DNA of 64,000 bases. Source: Streptomyces sp. MMG1121 (GTDB taxonomy: Bacteria; Actinomycetota; Actinomycetes; Streptomycetales; Streptomycetaceae). Shown piece after piece: positions 7,126 through 15,236 of this stretch; within the stretch, counting starts at the first letter, position 1, and each line of letters starts with the position of its first letter. The position numbers and the translations under genes are program-made. The notes beneath the pieces are model-generated. The model did not search any database. It worked only from the letters and a program-made list of their open reading frames with translations, and was not told the DNA's origin. The stretch covers positions 62,001 through 126,000 of the forward strand of contig NZ_LGDV01000190.1 in NCBI RefSeq assembly GCF_001280015.1, read 5' to 3'.

Positions 7126-9849
7126 CTAACCGTTCTGGCCCGCGAAGATTCCTCCGTTGCCGTTGCCATTGCCTCGTGTGTTGCCGCCGTTACCGGTCGT
7201 CTCCGTCGCGGTGGGCGACGGACTGGTGCCTCCGGTGGTGCCCCCTGTGTCCGTACCACCGTTGCTGGCGCCGTTGCAGGGGTTGCCCCAGCTCCACTGG
7301 CAGGTGTCGCTCGCCGACGGGGATGGGGAGGTGGCCGTGTTGCTGGGCGTCGGGGTCGGCGACGGGCTCTGCGACTGGCTCTGCGAGACCGACGGTGTCG
7401 GCGTCGGGCTCGGGTCGGCGTTGATCACCTTGCCGATGGACGGCGGGGTCGGGAACGTCATCACCGGCGCGCCCTGCAGGGCCTGGGCCATGTAGTCGTG
7501 CCAGATCTCGGCCGGGAACGAGGCGCCATGGATCTTTTCCTGGCCGCCCGTTCCGTACATCTCCAGGAAGGTCCGCGCCTTGTTGTTCGCGTTGTCGTCC
7601 AGGCGGAACATGCTGATCGCGGTGGACAGCTGCGGGGTGTAGCCGACGAACCAGGCGGACTTGTTGCCGTCCGTGGTACCGGTCTTGCCGGCCACCTCAC
7701 GGCCCGGAAGCTGAGCGTTGGTACCGGTGCCCTTGTCGACCACCGTCTTCAGTACGTCGGTCACGTTGTCGGCCACCGCCGAGGTGAAGGCTTCCTGGGT
7801 CTGGGTCTGGTGCTTGAAGACCTGCCCGTCCTTGTCCTCGACCGTATCCACCGAGTACGGAGAGTTCTGCTTGCCGCTGGCAGCGAAGGTGGCATAAGCA
7901 CCGGCCATGCGGATCGCACTGGGGTCGGACGTACCGATCGAGAACGACGGGTAGTCCGAACTGGCGAGGCTGCCCTTCAGGAGGCCCGCGTCCAGCGCCG
8001 TCTCCTTGACCTTGTCCAGGCCGACATCCATGCCCAGCTGGACATAGGCGGAGTTGACCGAGAGCCGCATCGCCTCACGAAGGTCGATCTTGTAGTTGGG
8101 CGGGTTGCCGACCGACTCGTTGCCGTCGTTGGTCTGCAGCCATTCCTTCCCGTCCTTGTCCGTCCAGACCGACCCGTTGTACGTCTTGATCTTGAGCTTG
8201 TTCTGACCGCTGTACAGACTCTTGGGGGAGGCCTGCGTGCGTTCGTCCTGCGCCTGTTCGGGCCCCAGGCCGGGGTTACGAACGCCCCACTTCATCGCCG
8301 CGGCCAGCACGAACGGCTTGAAGGTCGATCCCACCTGAGCACCGGTCGAGTCGGCGTTGTCGGTGAAGTGCTTCGTCGCGTCCTCACCGCCGTAGATGGC
8401 CCTGATGGCACCCGAGGACGGGTCCACCGAAGCACCGCCGAATTGGACATGGGTGTCCGTCTTCGGCCGCAGCGTGGGTTTGATGTTCGCCTTCTGGACG
8501 TTGGTGACCGCGCTCTCCAGCTCGTGGACCTTCTTCTTGTCGAAGGTCGTGTAGATCCGGTAGCCGCCCTGCGCCAGCTTGTCCGCGGTGATCCCGGTCT
8601 GGGCAGTGTTGTTGACCAGGTAGGACTTGGCGAGGTCGACCAGGTAGCCGATCTGGCCGCTGAGCCGGCTGTTCGACCTCGGGTTCTGCCACTTCGGGAG
8701 GGTCCTGTACTGGGCCCGTTGCGCAGCACCGAGATGACCGTACTGGACCATCTTGTCAAGGGTGTCCTGCATCTGCGCCAAGGCACGTTTCTGGTTCGCC
8801 TGGGGAGTGGCCATTGCGTCGAGGGAGATCGCGCCCGCCGGGTCGTAATACGTGGCGCCCTTCAGCATCGCCGCCAGGAAGGCGCACTCGCCCGGGTTCA
8901 GGTCCTTGGCGTCCTTGTTGAAGTAGGCGCGGGAAGCCGCCTCAAGACCATAGGCGCCCCGGCCGAAGTACGCCGAGTTCAGGTAGCCGGCCATGATCTG
9001 GTCCTTGGGGACCTCGGCACCCACCTTGATCGAGACGAAGATCTCCTTGAACTTACGGGAGATGGTCTGCGACTGGTCGTTCAGCATGGCGTTCTTGACG
9101 TACTGCTGGGTGATCGTCGAACCACCCTGTGTCTCGCCGCCCCGCGCCATGTTGAAGACGGCGCGCGCGATGCCCTTCGGGTCGACGCCGCTGTCGGTCT
9201 CGAAGGTCTTGTTCTCCTGCGAGATGACGGCGTACTGCATCTCCTTGGGAATGTCGGCGTAGTTGATGATCTGGCGGTTGACCTCACCGCCGGTGGCGAC
9301 CATCACGGACTTGTCGGACCAGTAGTAGACGTTGTTCTGCGCTTGCGCGATCTTCGCCACGTCCGGCACGCTCACCATCGCGTACCCGATGCCCGCCACC
9401 GCCACCAGGCTTCCGATGAAGCCGATGAACAGGCCGGTCACGAGCTTCCAGGACGGAACCCAGCGCCGCCAGCCGAACTTCTCGCCGCGGGGGTAGTCGA
9501 TGAACCGCTTCTTGCCGGGTGCGCTCGTCGCACGGCCTCTGCCGCGCCCGGGGCCGTTGGGACCGCCCGGGCCGCCGCGCCGACCACCCGGACCTGTGTT
9601 GTCGGCGCCTCTGCGGCGATTGCCTCGCTGTGCCGCACGGCGGGCCTCGGCACGGCTGCCGTAGGGACGCTCCTCACCTCCGGGACCGTTGTCCGACCCA
9701 TAGGAACTGGACCCATAGGAGTCAGCAGGAGACCCGGTGGCGCCTCGCGGTGCCGCCCGGCGGCCGGAGGACGAACCGGACTGACCGCGTCGGGCCGCGG
9801 CACGTCCGCCTCCCTGCGGCTGCGGCGGTTTGCGACGGTGCTCGCTCAT
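7126..9849 (-). CDS. Class A penicillin-binding protein (bifunctional transglycosylase/transpeptidase)
   Basis: 907 residues from the ATG at 9849, which has the RBS cgaggagtaa; an upstream ATG in frame lacks one. Layout: a disordered Gly/Arg-rich cytoplasmic region (1-130), one membrane segment (about 134-158), the GT51 transglycosylase domain (about 200-390) with the catalytic-glutamate region SQENKTFETDSGVD and GGSTITQQYVKN, and the transpeptidase domain with STFK (near 507), SVN (near 596) and KTGTT (near 720). All three active-site motifs are intact. A Pro/Ser/Thr then Gly/Asn-rich tail of about 100 residues ends the protein. It polymerises and cross-links peptidoglycan outside the membrane. 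It is divergent from the padR gene. Confidence 0.95.
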   Translation of the reverse strand: MSEHRRKPPQPQGGGRAAARRGQSGSSSGRRAAPRGATGSPADSYGSSSYGSDNGPGGEERPYGSRAEARRAAQRGNRRRGADNTGPGGRRGGPGGPNGPGRGRGRATSAPGKKRFIDYPRGEKFGWRRWVPSWKLVTGLFIGFIGSLVAVAGIGYAMVSVPDVAKIAQAQNNVYYWSDKSVMVATGGEVNRQIINYADIPKEMQYAVISQENKTFETDSGVDPKGIARAVFNMARGGETQGGSTITQQYVKNAMLNDQSQTISRKFKEIFVSIKVGAEVPKDQIMAGYLNSAYFGRGAYGLEAASRAYFNKDAKDLNPGECAFLAAMLKGATYYDPAGAISLDAMATPQANQKRALAQMQDTLDKMVQYGHLGAAQRAQYRTLPKWQNPRSNSRLSGQIGYLVDLAKSYLVNNTAQTGITADKLAQGGYRIYTTFDKKKVHELESAVTNVQKANIKPTLRPKTDTHVQFGGASVDPSSGAIRAIYGGEDATKHFTDNADSTGAQVGSTFKPFVLAAAMKWGVRNPGLGPEQAQDERTQASPKSLYSGQNKLKIKTYNGSVWTDKDGKEWLQTNDGNESVGNPPNYKIDLREAMRLSVNSAYVQLGMDVGLDKVKETALDAGLLKGSLASSDYPSFSIGTSDPSAIRMAGAYATFAASGKQNSPYSVDTVEDKDGQVFKHQTQTQEAFTSAVADNVTDVLKTVVDKGTGTNAQLPGREVAGKTGTTDGNKSAWFVGYTPQLSTAISMFRLDDNANNKARTFLEMYGTGGQEKIHGASFPAEIWHDYMAQALQGAPVMTFPTPPSIGKVINADPSPTPTPSVSQSQSQSPSPTPTPSNTATSPSPSASDTCQWSWGNPCNGASNGGTDTGGTTGGTSPSPTATETTGNGGNTRGNGNGNGGIFAGQNG

Positions 9850-10245
9850 CGAACGATTACTCCTCGGGCAGGCGCACCCGTGCGCGCCTGGAACGGCGGC
9901 TGATTTCCGGTCCCCCCGGAGTACGGATGTGGTCGGTCCTGCATTCACCCGTACTGCACCGGGGACGATGACGCTCCCCGAACGTCACTCGGTTCCCCGT
10001 GATGTGCATGCCGCACAGACTACGCACCACCAAAACCCGCCGAGCCCTGAAGTTCACCCCAAAACAGGCAACTTGCATCGTATGAATCGGTGATGTGATC
10101 CCGTTCACCGTCGTCCCTCTTGTCGCCTGCGCAAGGCCGTTCTATCGTCGGGATGTATCGAGTCGATACATCAGCACGAGATAATGACGCTGAGAGGCAC
10201 TACGAGACCCGCGGGAGTGATCTGCGGGACCGAGAGGAGGCGACG
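9850..10245. promoter_or_regulatory. Intergenic region between divergent PBP and padR genes
   Basis: 396 bp without a convincing gene. It must hold the promoters of the leftward PBP gene and the rightward padR-ino1 pair. The only strong element I see is the palindrome at 10152-10172, described separately. The stretch 10075-10100 is relatively AT-rich (tcgtatgaatcggtgatgtg). Confidence 0.6.
10152..10172. promoter_or_regulatory. 21-bp palindromic operator, probably bound by the adjacent PadR-family regulator
   Basis: Perfect inverted repeat of gatgtatcga and tcgatacatc around a single central g, 74 bp before the padR start. PadR-family repressors typically bind palindromes ending in ATGT...ACAT and often control their own gene. 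The link to this PadR is inferred from position and motif ends. Confidence 0.7.
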
Positions 10246-10929
10246 ATGAGCCGACGTTCCGGCATCCTCGAGTTCGCCGTGCTCGGCCTGCTGCGCGAGT
10301 CCCCAATGCACGGCTACGAGCTGCGCAAACGCCTCAACACGTCCCTGGGGGTGTTCCGTGCGTTCAGCTACGGGACCCTGTACCCCTGCCTCAAGACGCT
10401 GGTCGTCAACGGCTGGTTGATCGAGGAACCGGGCAACACCCATGAGGACGCCCTCGCCGCTCCGCTCGCCGGCCGCCGCGCCAAGATCGTCTACCGGCTG
10501 ACGGCTGACGGCAAGGAGCACTTCGAGGAGCTGCTCTCGCAGACCGGCCCCGACGCGTACGAGGACGAGCACTTCGCCGCACGGTTCGCCTTCTTCGGGC
10601 AGACCTCGCGCGATGTGCGCATGCGCGTACTGGAGGGCCGGCGCAGCCGTCTGGAGGAGCGCCTGGAGAAGATGCGCGCCTCCCTGGCGCGCACGCGGGA
10701 GCGCCTCGACGACTACACACTTGAGCTCCAGCGCCACGGGATGGAGTCCGTGGAGCGCGAAGTGCGCTGGCTGAACGAGCTCATCGAGAGCGAGCGGGCC
10801 GGCCGGGACCTGAGAGGTTCCGCGTCCGGGGGGTCCGCTCAGCAGGACACCACCACTGGATCGACGGGCGGCCTGCCCCGTGCCGGGGACACCCCCCGGA
10901 CGGATACGCCCGGCGACACCGCCACGTGA
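10246..10929 (+). CDS. PadR family transcriptional regulator
   Basis: 227 residues from the ATG at 10246, which follows a perfect RBS (gagaggaggcgac); an upstream in-frame start is possible but less likely. The winged helix lies at about residues 5-90: [26 protein letters not shown], then [21 protein letters not shown], the PadR hallmark, then [18 protein letters not shown] long helical C-terminal region (about 125-195, rich in Arg and Glu) fits the PadR dimerisation coiled coil. The last 35 residues are low-complexity Gly/Ser/Thr. The gene for inositol-phosphate synthase begins 43 bp downstream, so the two are probably co-transcribed and ino1 may be under PadR control. Confidence 0.9.
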   Translation: MSRRSGILEFAVLGLLRESPMHGYELRKRLNTSLGVFRAFSYGTLYPCLKTLVVNGWLIEEPGNTHEDALAAPLAGRRAKIVYRLTADGKEHFEELLSQTGPDAYEDEHFAARFAFFGQTSRDVRMRVLEGRRSRLEERLEKMRASLARTRERLDDYTLELQRHGMESVEREVRWLNELIESERAGRDLRGSASGGSAQQDTTTGSTGGLPRAGDTPRTDTPGDTAT

Positions 10930-10972
10930 GTCCCACTCAGGGCCTCACTCGTACACACAGGGAGCAACCGGA

Positions 10973-12055
10973 ATGGGTTCGGTTCGCGTAGCCGTCGTCG
11001 GCGTGGGCAACTGCGCTGCGTCGCTGGTGCAGGGAGTCGAGTACTACAAGGACGCCGACGCGGCGTCCAAGGTCCCCGGCCTGATGCACGTGCAGTTCGG
11101 TGACTACCACGTGCGCGACATCGAGTTCGTCGCCGCGTTCGACGTCGACGCCAAGAAGGTCGGCCTCGACCTCGCGGACGCGATCGGCGCCTCCGAGAAC
11201 AACACCATCAAGATCTGCGACGTGCCCAACACCGGTGTCACCGTCCAGCGCGGCCACACCCTCGACGGCCTCGGCAAGTACTACCGCGAGACCATCGAGG
11301 AGTCCGACGCCGAGCCGGTCGACATCGTCCAGATCCTGAAGGACAAGCAGGTCGACGTCCTGGTCTGCTACCTGCCCGTGGGCTCCGAGGACGCGGCGAA
11401 GTTCTACGCCCAGTGCGCCATCGACGCCAAGGTCGCCTTCGTCAACGCCCTCCCGGTCTTCATCGCCGGCACCAAGGAGTGGGCGGACAAGTTCACCGAG
11501 GCCGGTGTGCCGATCGTCGGTGACGACATCAAGTCCCAGGTCGGCGCCACCATCACGCACCGCGTCATGGCGAAGCTGTTCGAGGACCGCGGTGTCATCC
11601 TGGACCGCACGATGCAGCTGAACGTCGGCGGCAACATGGACTTCAAGAACATGCTCGAGCGCGAGCGCCTGGAGTCCAAGAAGATCTCCAAGACGCAGGC
11701 CGTCACCTCCCAGATCCCCGACCGGGACCTCGGCGAGAAGAACGTCCACATCGGCCCGTCCGACTACGTGGCCTGGCTGGACGACCGCAAGTGGGCCTAC
11801 GTCCGCCTCGAGGGCCGCGCCTTCGGTGACGTCCCGCTGAACCTGGAGTACAAGCTCGAGGTCTGGGACTCCCCGAACTCCGCGGGTGTCATCATCGACG
11901 CCCTGCGCGCCGCGAAGATCGCCAAGGACCGCGGCATCGGCGGCCCGATCCTGTCGGCGTCCTCGTACTTCATGAAGTCCCCGCCGGTCCAGTACTTCGA
12001 CGACCAGGCCCGCGAGAACGTCGAGAAGTTCATCCGCGGCGAGGTCGAGCGCTAA
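10973..12055 (+). CDS. ino1: Inositol-3-phosphate synthase (myo-inositol-1-phosphate synthase)
   Basis: 360 residues, the actinomycete length for this family. The start at 10973 has the RBS ggagcaa and gives [21 protein letters not shown], the NAD-binding GxGxxx motif. Family segments include [43 protein letters not shown] (with the conserved lysine), [12 protein letters not shown] and [18 protein letters not shown]. It converts glucose-6-phosphate to inositol-3-phosphate, the first step towards phosphatidylinositol and mycothiol, both actinomycete traits. It is followed by a strong terminator. Confidence 0.97.
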   Translation: MGSVRVAVVGVGNCAASLVQGVEYYKDADAASKVPGLMHVQFGDYHVRDIEFVAAFDVDAKKVGLDLADAIGASENNTIKICDVPNTGVTVQRGHTLDGLGKYYRETIEESDAEPVDIVQILKDKQVDVLVCYLPVGSEDAAKFYAQCAIDAKVAFVNALPVFIAGTKEWADKFTEAGVPIVGDDIKSQVGATITHRVMAKLFEDRGVILDRTMQLNVGGNMDFKNMLERERLESKKISKTQAVTSQIPDRDLGEKNVHIGPSDYVAWLDDRKWAYVRLEGRAFGDVPLNLEYKLEVWDSPNSAGVIIDALRAAKIAKDRGIGGPILSASSYFMKSPPVQYFDDQARENVEKFIRGEVER

Positions 12056-12092
12056 AGCGACGCTCGCACGCAAACGCTCCTGCCAGGGCTGT

Positions 12093-12126
12093 GAAGGTCC
12101 CCGGGTTTCCTGGCCCGGGGACCTTC
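12093..12126 (+). terminator. Hairpin terminator after ino1
   Basis: Perfect 13-bp arms (12093-12105 and 12114-12126) around an 8-base loop, 37 bp after the ino1 stop. No long U tract follows, as is common in Streptomyces. Confidence 0.75.
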
Positions 12127-12133
12127 CGCATAT

Positions 12134-13420
12134 GTGAGGCTGGACCGCATGCCCGTCGTGCGTGACCTGCGCATCCTGCTGCGTCTTCGGTACTTCCGAC
12201 GCCTGCTCTACGTCCGTCTCCTGTCCCAGGGCGCCGACGGCGTCTTCCAGGTCGCGCTCGCCGCGTACGTCGTGTTCTCCCCGGAGAAACAGACCTCGGC
12301 CACGGCGATCGCCTCGGCGATGGCCGTCCTGCTGCTTCCCTACTCCCTAGTCGGCCCCTTCGCGGGCGTCCTGCTGGACCGCTGGCGGCGCCGGCAGGTC
12401 TTCGTCTACGGCAATCTGCTGCGCGCCGTGCTGGCAGCGGTCACCGCCGTGCTGATGGTCAGCCATGTCCCGGCCTGGCTCTTCTACGTCTCCGCGCTGT
12501 GCGTCACGGCCGTCAACCGCTTCGTTCTCGCCGGGCTGTCCGCGTCCCTGCCCCGCGTGGTGGACACCGAGCGACTGGTGCTGGCCAATTCCCTGTCCCC
12601 CACCGCCGGAACGCTCGCCGCGACCGCCGGCGGAGGCCTGGCCTTTGCCGTACGGCTCGTGGTGTCGGACTCCGACGCGGCGGTCGTGCTGCTGGGCGCG
12701 TTCCTGTACCTCTGCGCGGGCCTGGCCTCTCTGAGCCTGCCACGGGCGCTTCTCGGCCCTGACCGGCACCCCACACGGCCACGGCTGCGCAACGCTCTGG
12801 CCGACGCGGCGCGGGATCTGGTGGCGGCCATCCAGCACCTCGCCGCACCCCGGCGCAGAGAAGCGGCCTGGGCGCTGGCCGCGATGACGCTGATGCGCTT
12901 CTGCTACGGCGCACTCCTGGTGCTGCTGCTCATGCTCTGCCGGTACACCCTCTCCAGCACCCCCGAGGAGGGACTCCGGCTGCTCGGACTGGCGCTGGCG
13001 GTCTCGGGGGCGGGATTCTTCGCGGCGGCCGTGGTGACACCCGGGGCAGCGGGGCGGCTCGGCCCCGGTCGCTGGATCGTGGCATGTTCCGCTGCGGCCG
13101 CGGTGCTGGAACCCGCTCTCGGCCTCCCGTTCGCCATCGGGCCGCTCCTGGTCGCCGCCTTCGTGCTGGGCCTGATCACACAGGGCGCCAAGATCGCCAC
13201 GGACACGATCGTGCAGTCCTCGGTGGACGACGGCTTCCGCGGGCGCGTCTTCTCCGTGTACGACGTGCTCTTCAACGTGGCATTCGTCGGCGCTGCCGGA
13301 GTGGCAGCCCTGATGCTTCCGCCGGACGGCCGCTCGGCGACGCTGGTCGTCACAGTCGCTGTTATCTACGCAGCGGTTGCCGGCGCTATGGGCCGCTTTG
13401 AAAACCGGTGTTTCACGTGA
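12134..13420 (+). CDS. Major facilitator superfamily transporter
   Basis: 428 residues from the GTG at 12134; the ATG five codons on (12149) is an alternative. Ten to twelve hydrophobic segments are visible. The MFS loop-2 motif appears as GPFAGVLLDRWRRRQVFVYGN (about residues 76-96), matching G-x-x-x-D-R-x-x-R-R. The order resembles the MFS_3/enterobactin exporter-like group of actinomycete drug exporters. The substrate cannot be told. The gene starts only 8 bp after the ino1 terminator, so it probably has its own weak promoter or reads through. Its final codons (CFT) and stop lie inside a parS site, so the end of the protein is dictated by the centromere sequence. Confidence 0.85.
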   Translation: MRLDRMPVVRDLRILLRLRYFRRLLYVRLLSQGADGVFQVALAAYVVFSPEKQTSATAIASAMAVLLLPYSLVGPFAGVLLDRWRRRQVFVYGNLLRAVLAAVTAVLMVSHVPAWLFYVSALCVTAVNRFVLAGLSASLPRVVDTERLVLANSLSPTAGTLAATAGGGLAFAVRLVVSDSDAAVVLLGAFLYLCAGLASLSLPRALLGPDRHPTRPRLRNALADAARDLVAAIQHLAAPRRREAAWALAAMTLMRFCYGALLVLLLMLCRYTLSSTPEEGLRLLGLALAVSGAGFFAAAVVTPGAAGRLGPGRWIVACSAAAAVLEPALGLPFAIGPLLVAAFVLGLITQGAKIATDTIVQSSVDDGFRGRVFSVYDVLFNVAFVGAAGVAALMLPPDGRSATLVVTVAVIYAAVAGAMGRFENRCFT

Positions 13421-13424
13421 AACA
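13409..13424. other. parS: parS centromere site 3, overlapping the MFS stop codon
   Basis: Exact GTTTCACGTGAAAC at 13410-13423, with flanking T and A. The TGA stop of the MFS gene (13418-13420) is part of the palindrome. Confidence 0.95.
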
Positions 13425-13454
13425 CCGCCCCTCACCGTTCTTCAGAGGCCGTAC

Positions 13455-13484
13455 GGGGTCATGTTTCACGTGAAACATGACCCC
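13455..13484. other. parS: parS centromere site 4 within a 30-bp perfect palindrome
   Basis: The exact parS core is at 13463-13476. Perfect symmetry extends to 30 bp (13455-13484) because the flanks ggggtcat and atgacccc are complementary. It lies between two convergent genes and 39 bp from site 3, so it may double as a terminator. Confidence 0.95.
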
Positions 13485-13495
13485 GCTCTGCCACC

Positions 13496-14938
13496 TCAGC
13501 CCTGCTCGGCCCACCATTCCTTGAGCGCCGCCACCGCCGCGTCGTGCTCCATCGGTCCGTTGTCCAGACGCAGCTCCAGCAGGTGCTTGTACGCCTTGCC
13601 GACGGCCGGTCCGGGGCCGAAGCCCAAGATCTCCATGATCTGGTTGCCGTCCAGGTCCGGGCGGATCGAGTCCAGCTCCTCCTGCTTCTGGAGCTGAGCG
13701 ATGCGCTCCTCCAGACCGTCGTAGGCCCGGGACAGCGTGACTGCCTTCCGCTTGTTGCGGGTGGTGCAGTCCGAGCGGGTCAGCTTGTGCAGGCGATCCA
13801 GCAGCGGGCCCGCGTCGCGGACGTAACGGCGGACCGCCGAGTCCGTCCACTCCCCGGTGCCGTAGCCATGGAAGCGCAGGTGGAGTTCGACCAGCCGTGA
13901 GACGTCCTTCACCAGCTCATTGGAGTACTTCAGGGCAGTCATGCGCTTCTTGGTCATCTTGGCGCCGACGACCTCGTGGTGGTGGAACGAGACCCGGCCG
14001 TCCTTCTCGAAGCGGCGGGTGCGCGGCTTGCCGATGTCATGCAACAGCGCGGCCAGCCGAAGCGTGAGGTCGGGGCCGTCCTGTTCCAGCGCGATCGCCT
14101 GCTCCAGAACGATCAGCGTGTGCTCGTAGACGTCCTTGTGCCGGTGGTGCTCGTCCCGCTCCAGGCGCAGCGCCGGCAGCTCGGGCAGCACGTGATCGGC
14201 GAGCCCGGTCTCGACGAGCAGGGCCAGGCCCTCGCGGGGGTGAGCGGAGAGGATCAGCTTGTTCAGCTCGTCCCGGACCCGCTCGGCCGAGACGATCTCG
14301 ATGCGTCCGGCCATCTCCGTCATCGCGGTGACGACCTCGGGGGCGACCGTGAAGTCCAGCTGTGCCGCGAACCGGGCAGCCCGCATCATCCGCAGAGGAT
14401 CGTCCGAAAACGACTCCTCGGGGGTGCCCGGCGTACGCAGCGCCCGCGCCGCGAGGTCCCCCAGGCCGCCGTGCGGGTCGATGAACTCCTTCTCGGGCAG
14501 TGCCACGGCCATCGCGTTGACCGTGAAGTCCCGGCGGACCAGATCCTCCTCGATGGAGTCGCCGTACGACACCTCGGGCTTGCGCGAGGTGCGGTCGTAG
14601 GCCTCCGACCGGTAGGTGGTGACCTCGATCTGGTAGCCGTCCTTCTGCGCGCCGACGGTGCCGAAGGCGATTCCCACCTCCCAGACGGCGTCCGCCCATG
14701 GCCGGACGATCTTCAGAACGTCCTCGGGGCGAGCCTCGGTGGTGAAGTCCAGGTCGTTGCCGAGCCGGCCGAGCAGCGCGTCGCGCACCGATCCGCCGAC
14801 CAGGGCGAGGGAGAACCCGGCCTCCTGGAAACGGCGAGCGAGATCGTCGGCGACGGGGGCCACCCGCAGCAGCTCGGCGACCGCACGCTGCTGCGCTTGG
14901 CTCAGGGCAGAGGGAGTGTCTTCGTTGGGGTTCGGCAC
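13496..14938 (-). CDS. cca: CCA tRNA nucleotidyltransferase
   Basis: 480 residues, the usual actinomycete length. The nucleotidyltransferase head is visible in FSLALVGGSVRDALLGRLGNDLDFTT (about residues 43-68), with the metal-binding DxD in DLD. RRDFTVNAMAVAL and FSDDPLRMMRAARFAAQLDFTV follow, and an HD-type domain lies near 300 (LAALLHDIGKPRTRR). The enzyme adds or repairs the 3' CCA of tRNAs. This matters here because the tRNA-Ala gene in this window does not encode CCA. It is monocistronic, convergent with the MFS gene and divergent from the DUF6049 gene. Confidence 0.95.
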   Translation of the reverse strand: MPNPNEDTPSALSQAQQRAVAELLRVAPVADDLARRFQEAGFSLALVGGSVRDALLGRLGNDLDFTTEARPEDVLKIVRPWADAVWEVGIAFGTVGAQKDGYQIEVTTYRSEAYDRTSRKPEVSYGDSIEEDLVRRDFTVNAMAVALPEKEFIDPHGGLGDLAARALRTPGTPEESFSDDPLRMMRAARFAAQLDFTVAPEVVTAMTEMAGRIEIVSAERVRDELNKLILSAHPREGLALLVETGLADHVLPELPALRLERDEHHRHKDVYEHTLIVLEQAIALEQDGPDLTLRLAALLHDIGKPRTRRFEKDGRVSFHHHEVVGAKMTKKRMTALKYSNELVKDVSRLVELHLRFHGYGTGEWTDSAVRRYVRDAGPLLDRLHKLTRSDCTTRNKRKAVTLSRAYDGLEERIAQLQKQEELDSIRPDLDGNQIMEILGFGPGPAVGKAYKHLLELRLDNGPMEHDAAVAALKEWWAEQG

Positions 14939-15236
14939 AACAGAAAAGGGTACGTGCCTCGGCGACCAGGGGTGTCCTTGATTTCATCCAGGGGCGGCCC
15001 GGTGAAGATCGCGGGACGGCCCGGTGAAAGAGACCGAGGACACCTGTCGGCATACCCGTGCAAGCGCTGCTCTTACGGCGTACGGAAGCTCTCCCCTCGA
15101 TACTGGATATAGAGGACAGGTCTCCGGAGTTCCTCGATCTTGTCGAGGAGACCGCGGCACTTCCCCTCGGCGCGCATCGTTACCATGCGTGGACGCACAT
15201 TCCGACGACCACTGACGACGAGGGACGGGCGAGCGC

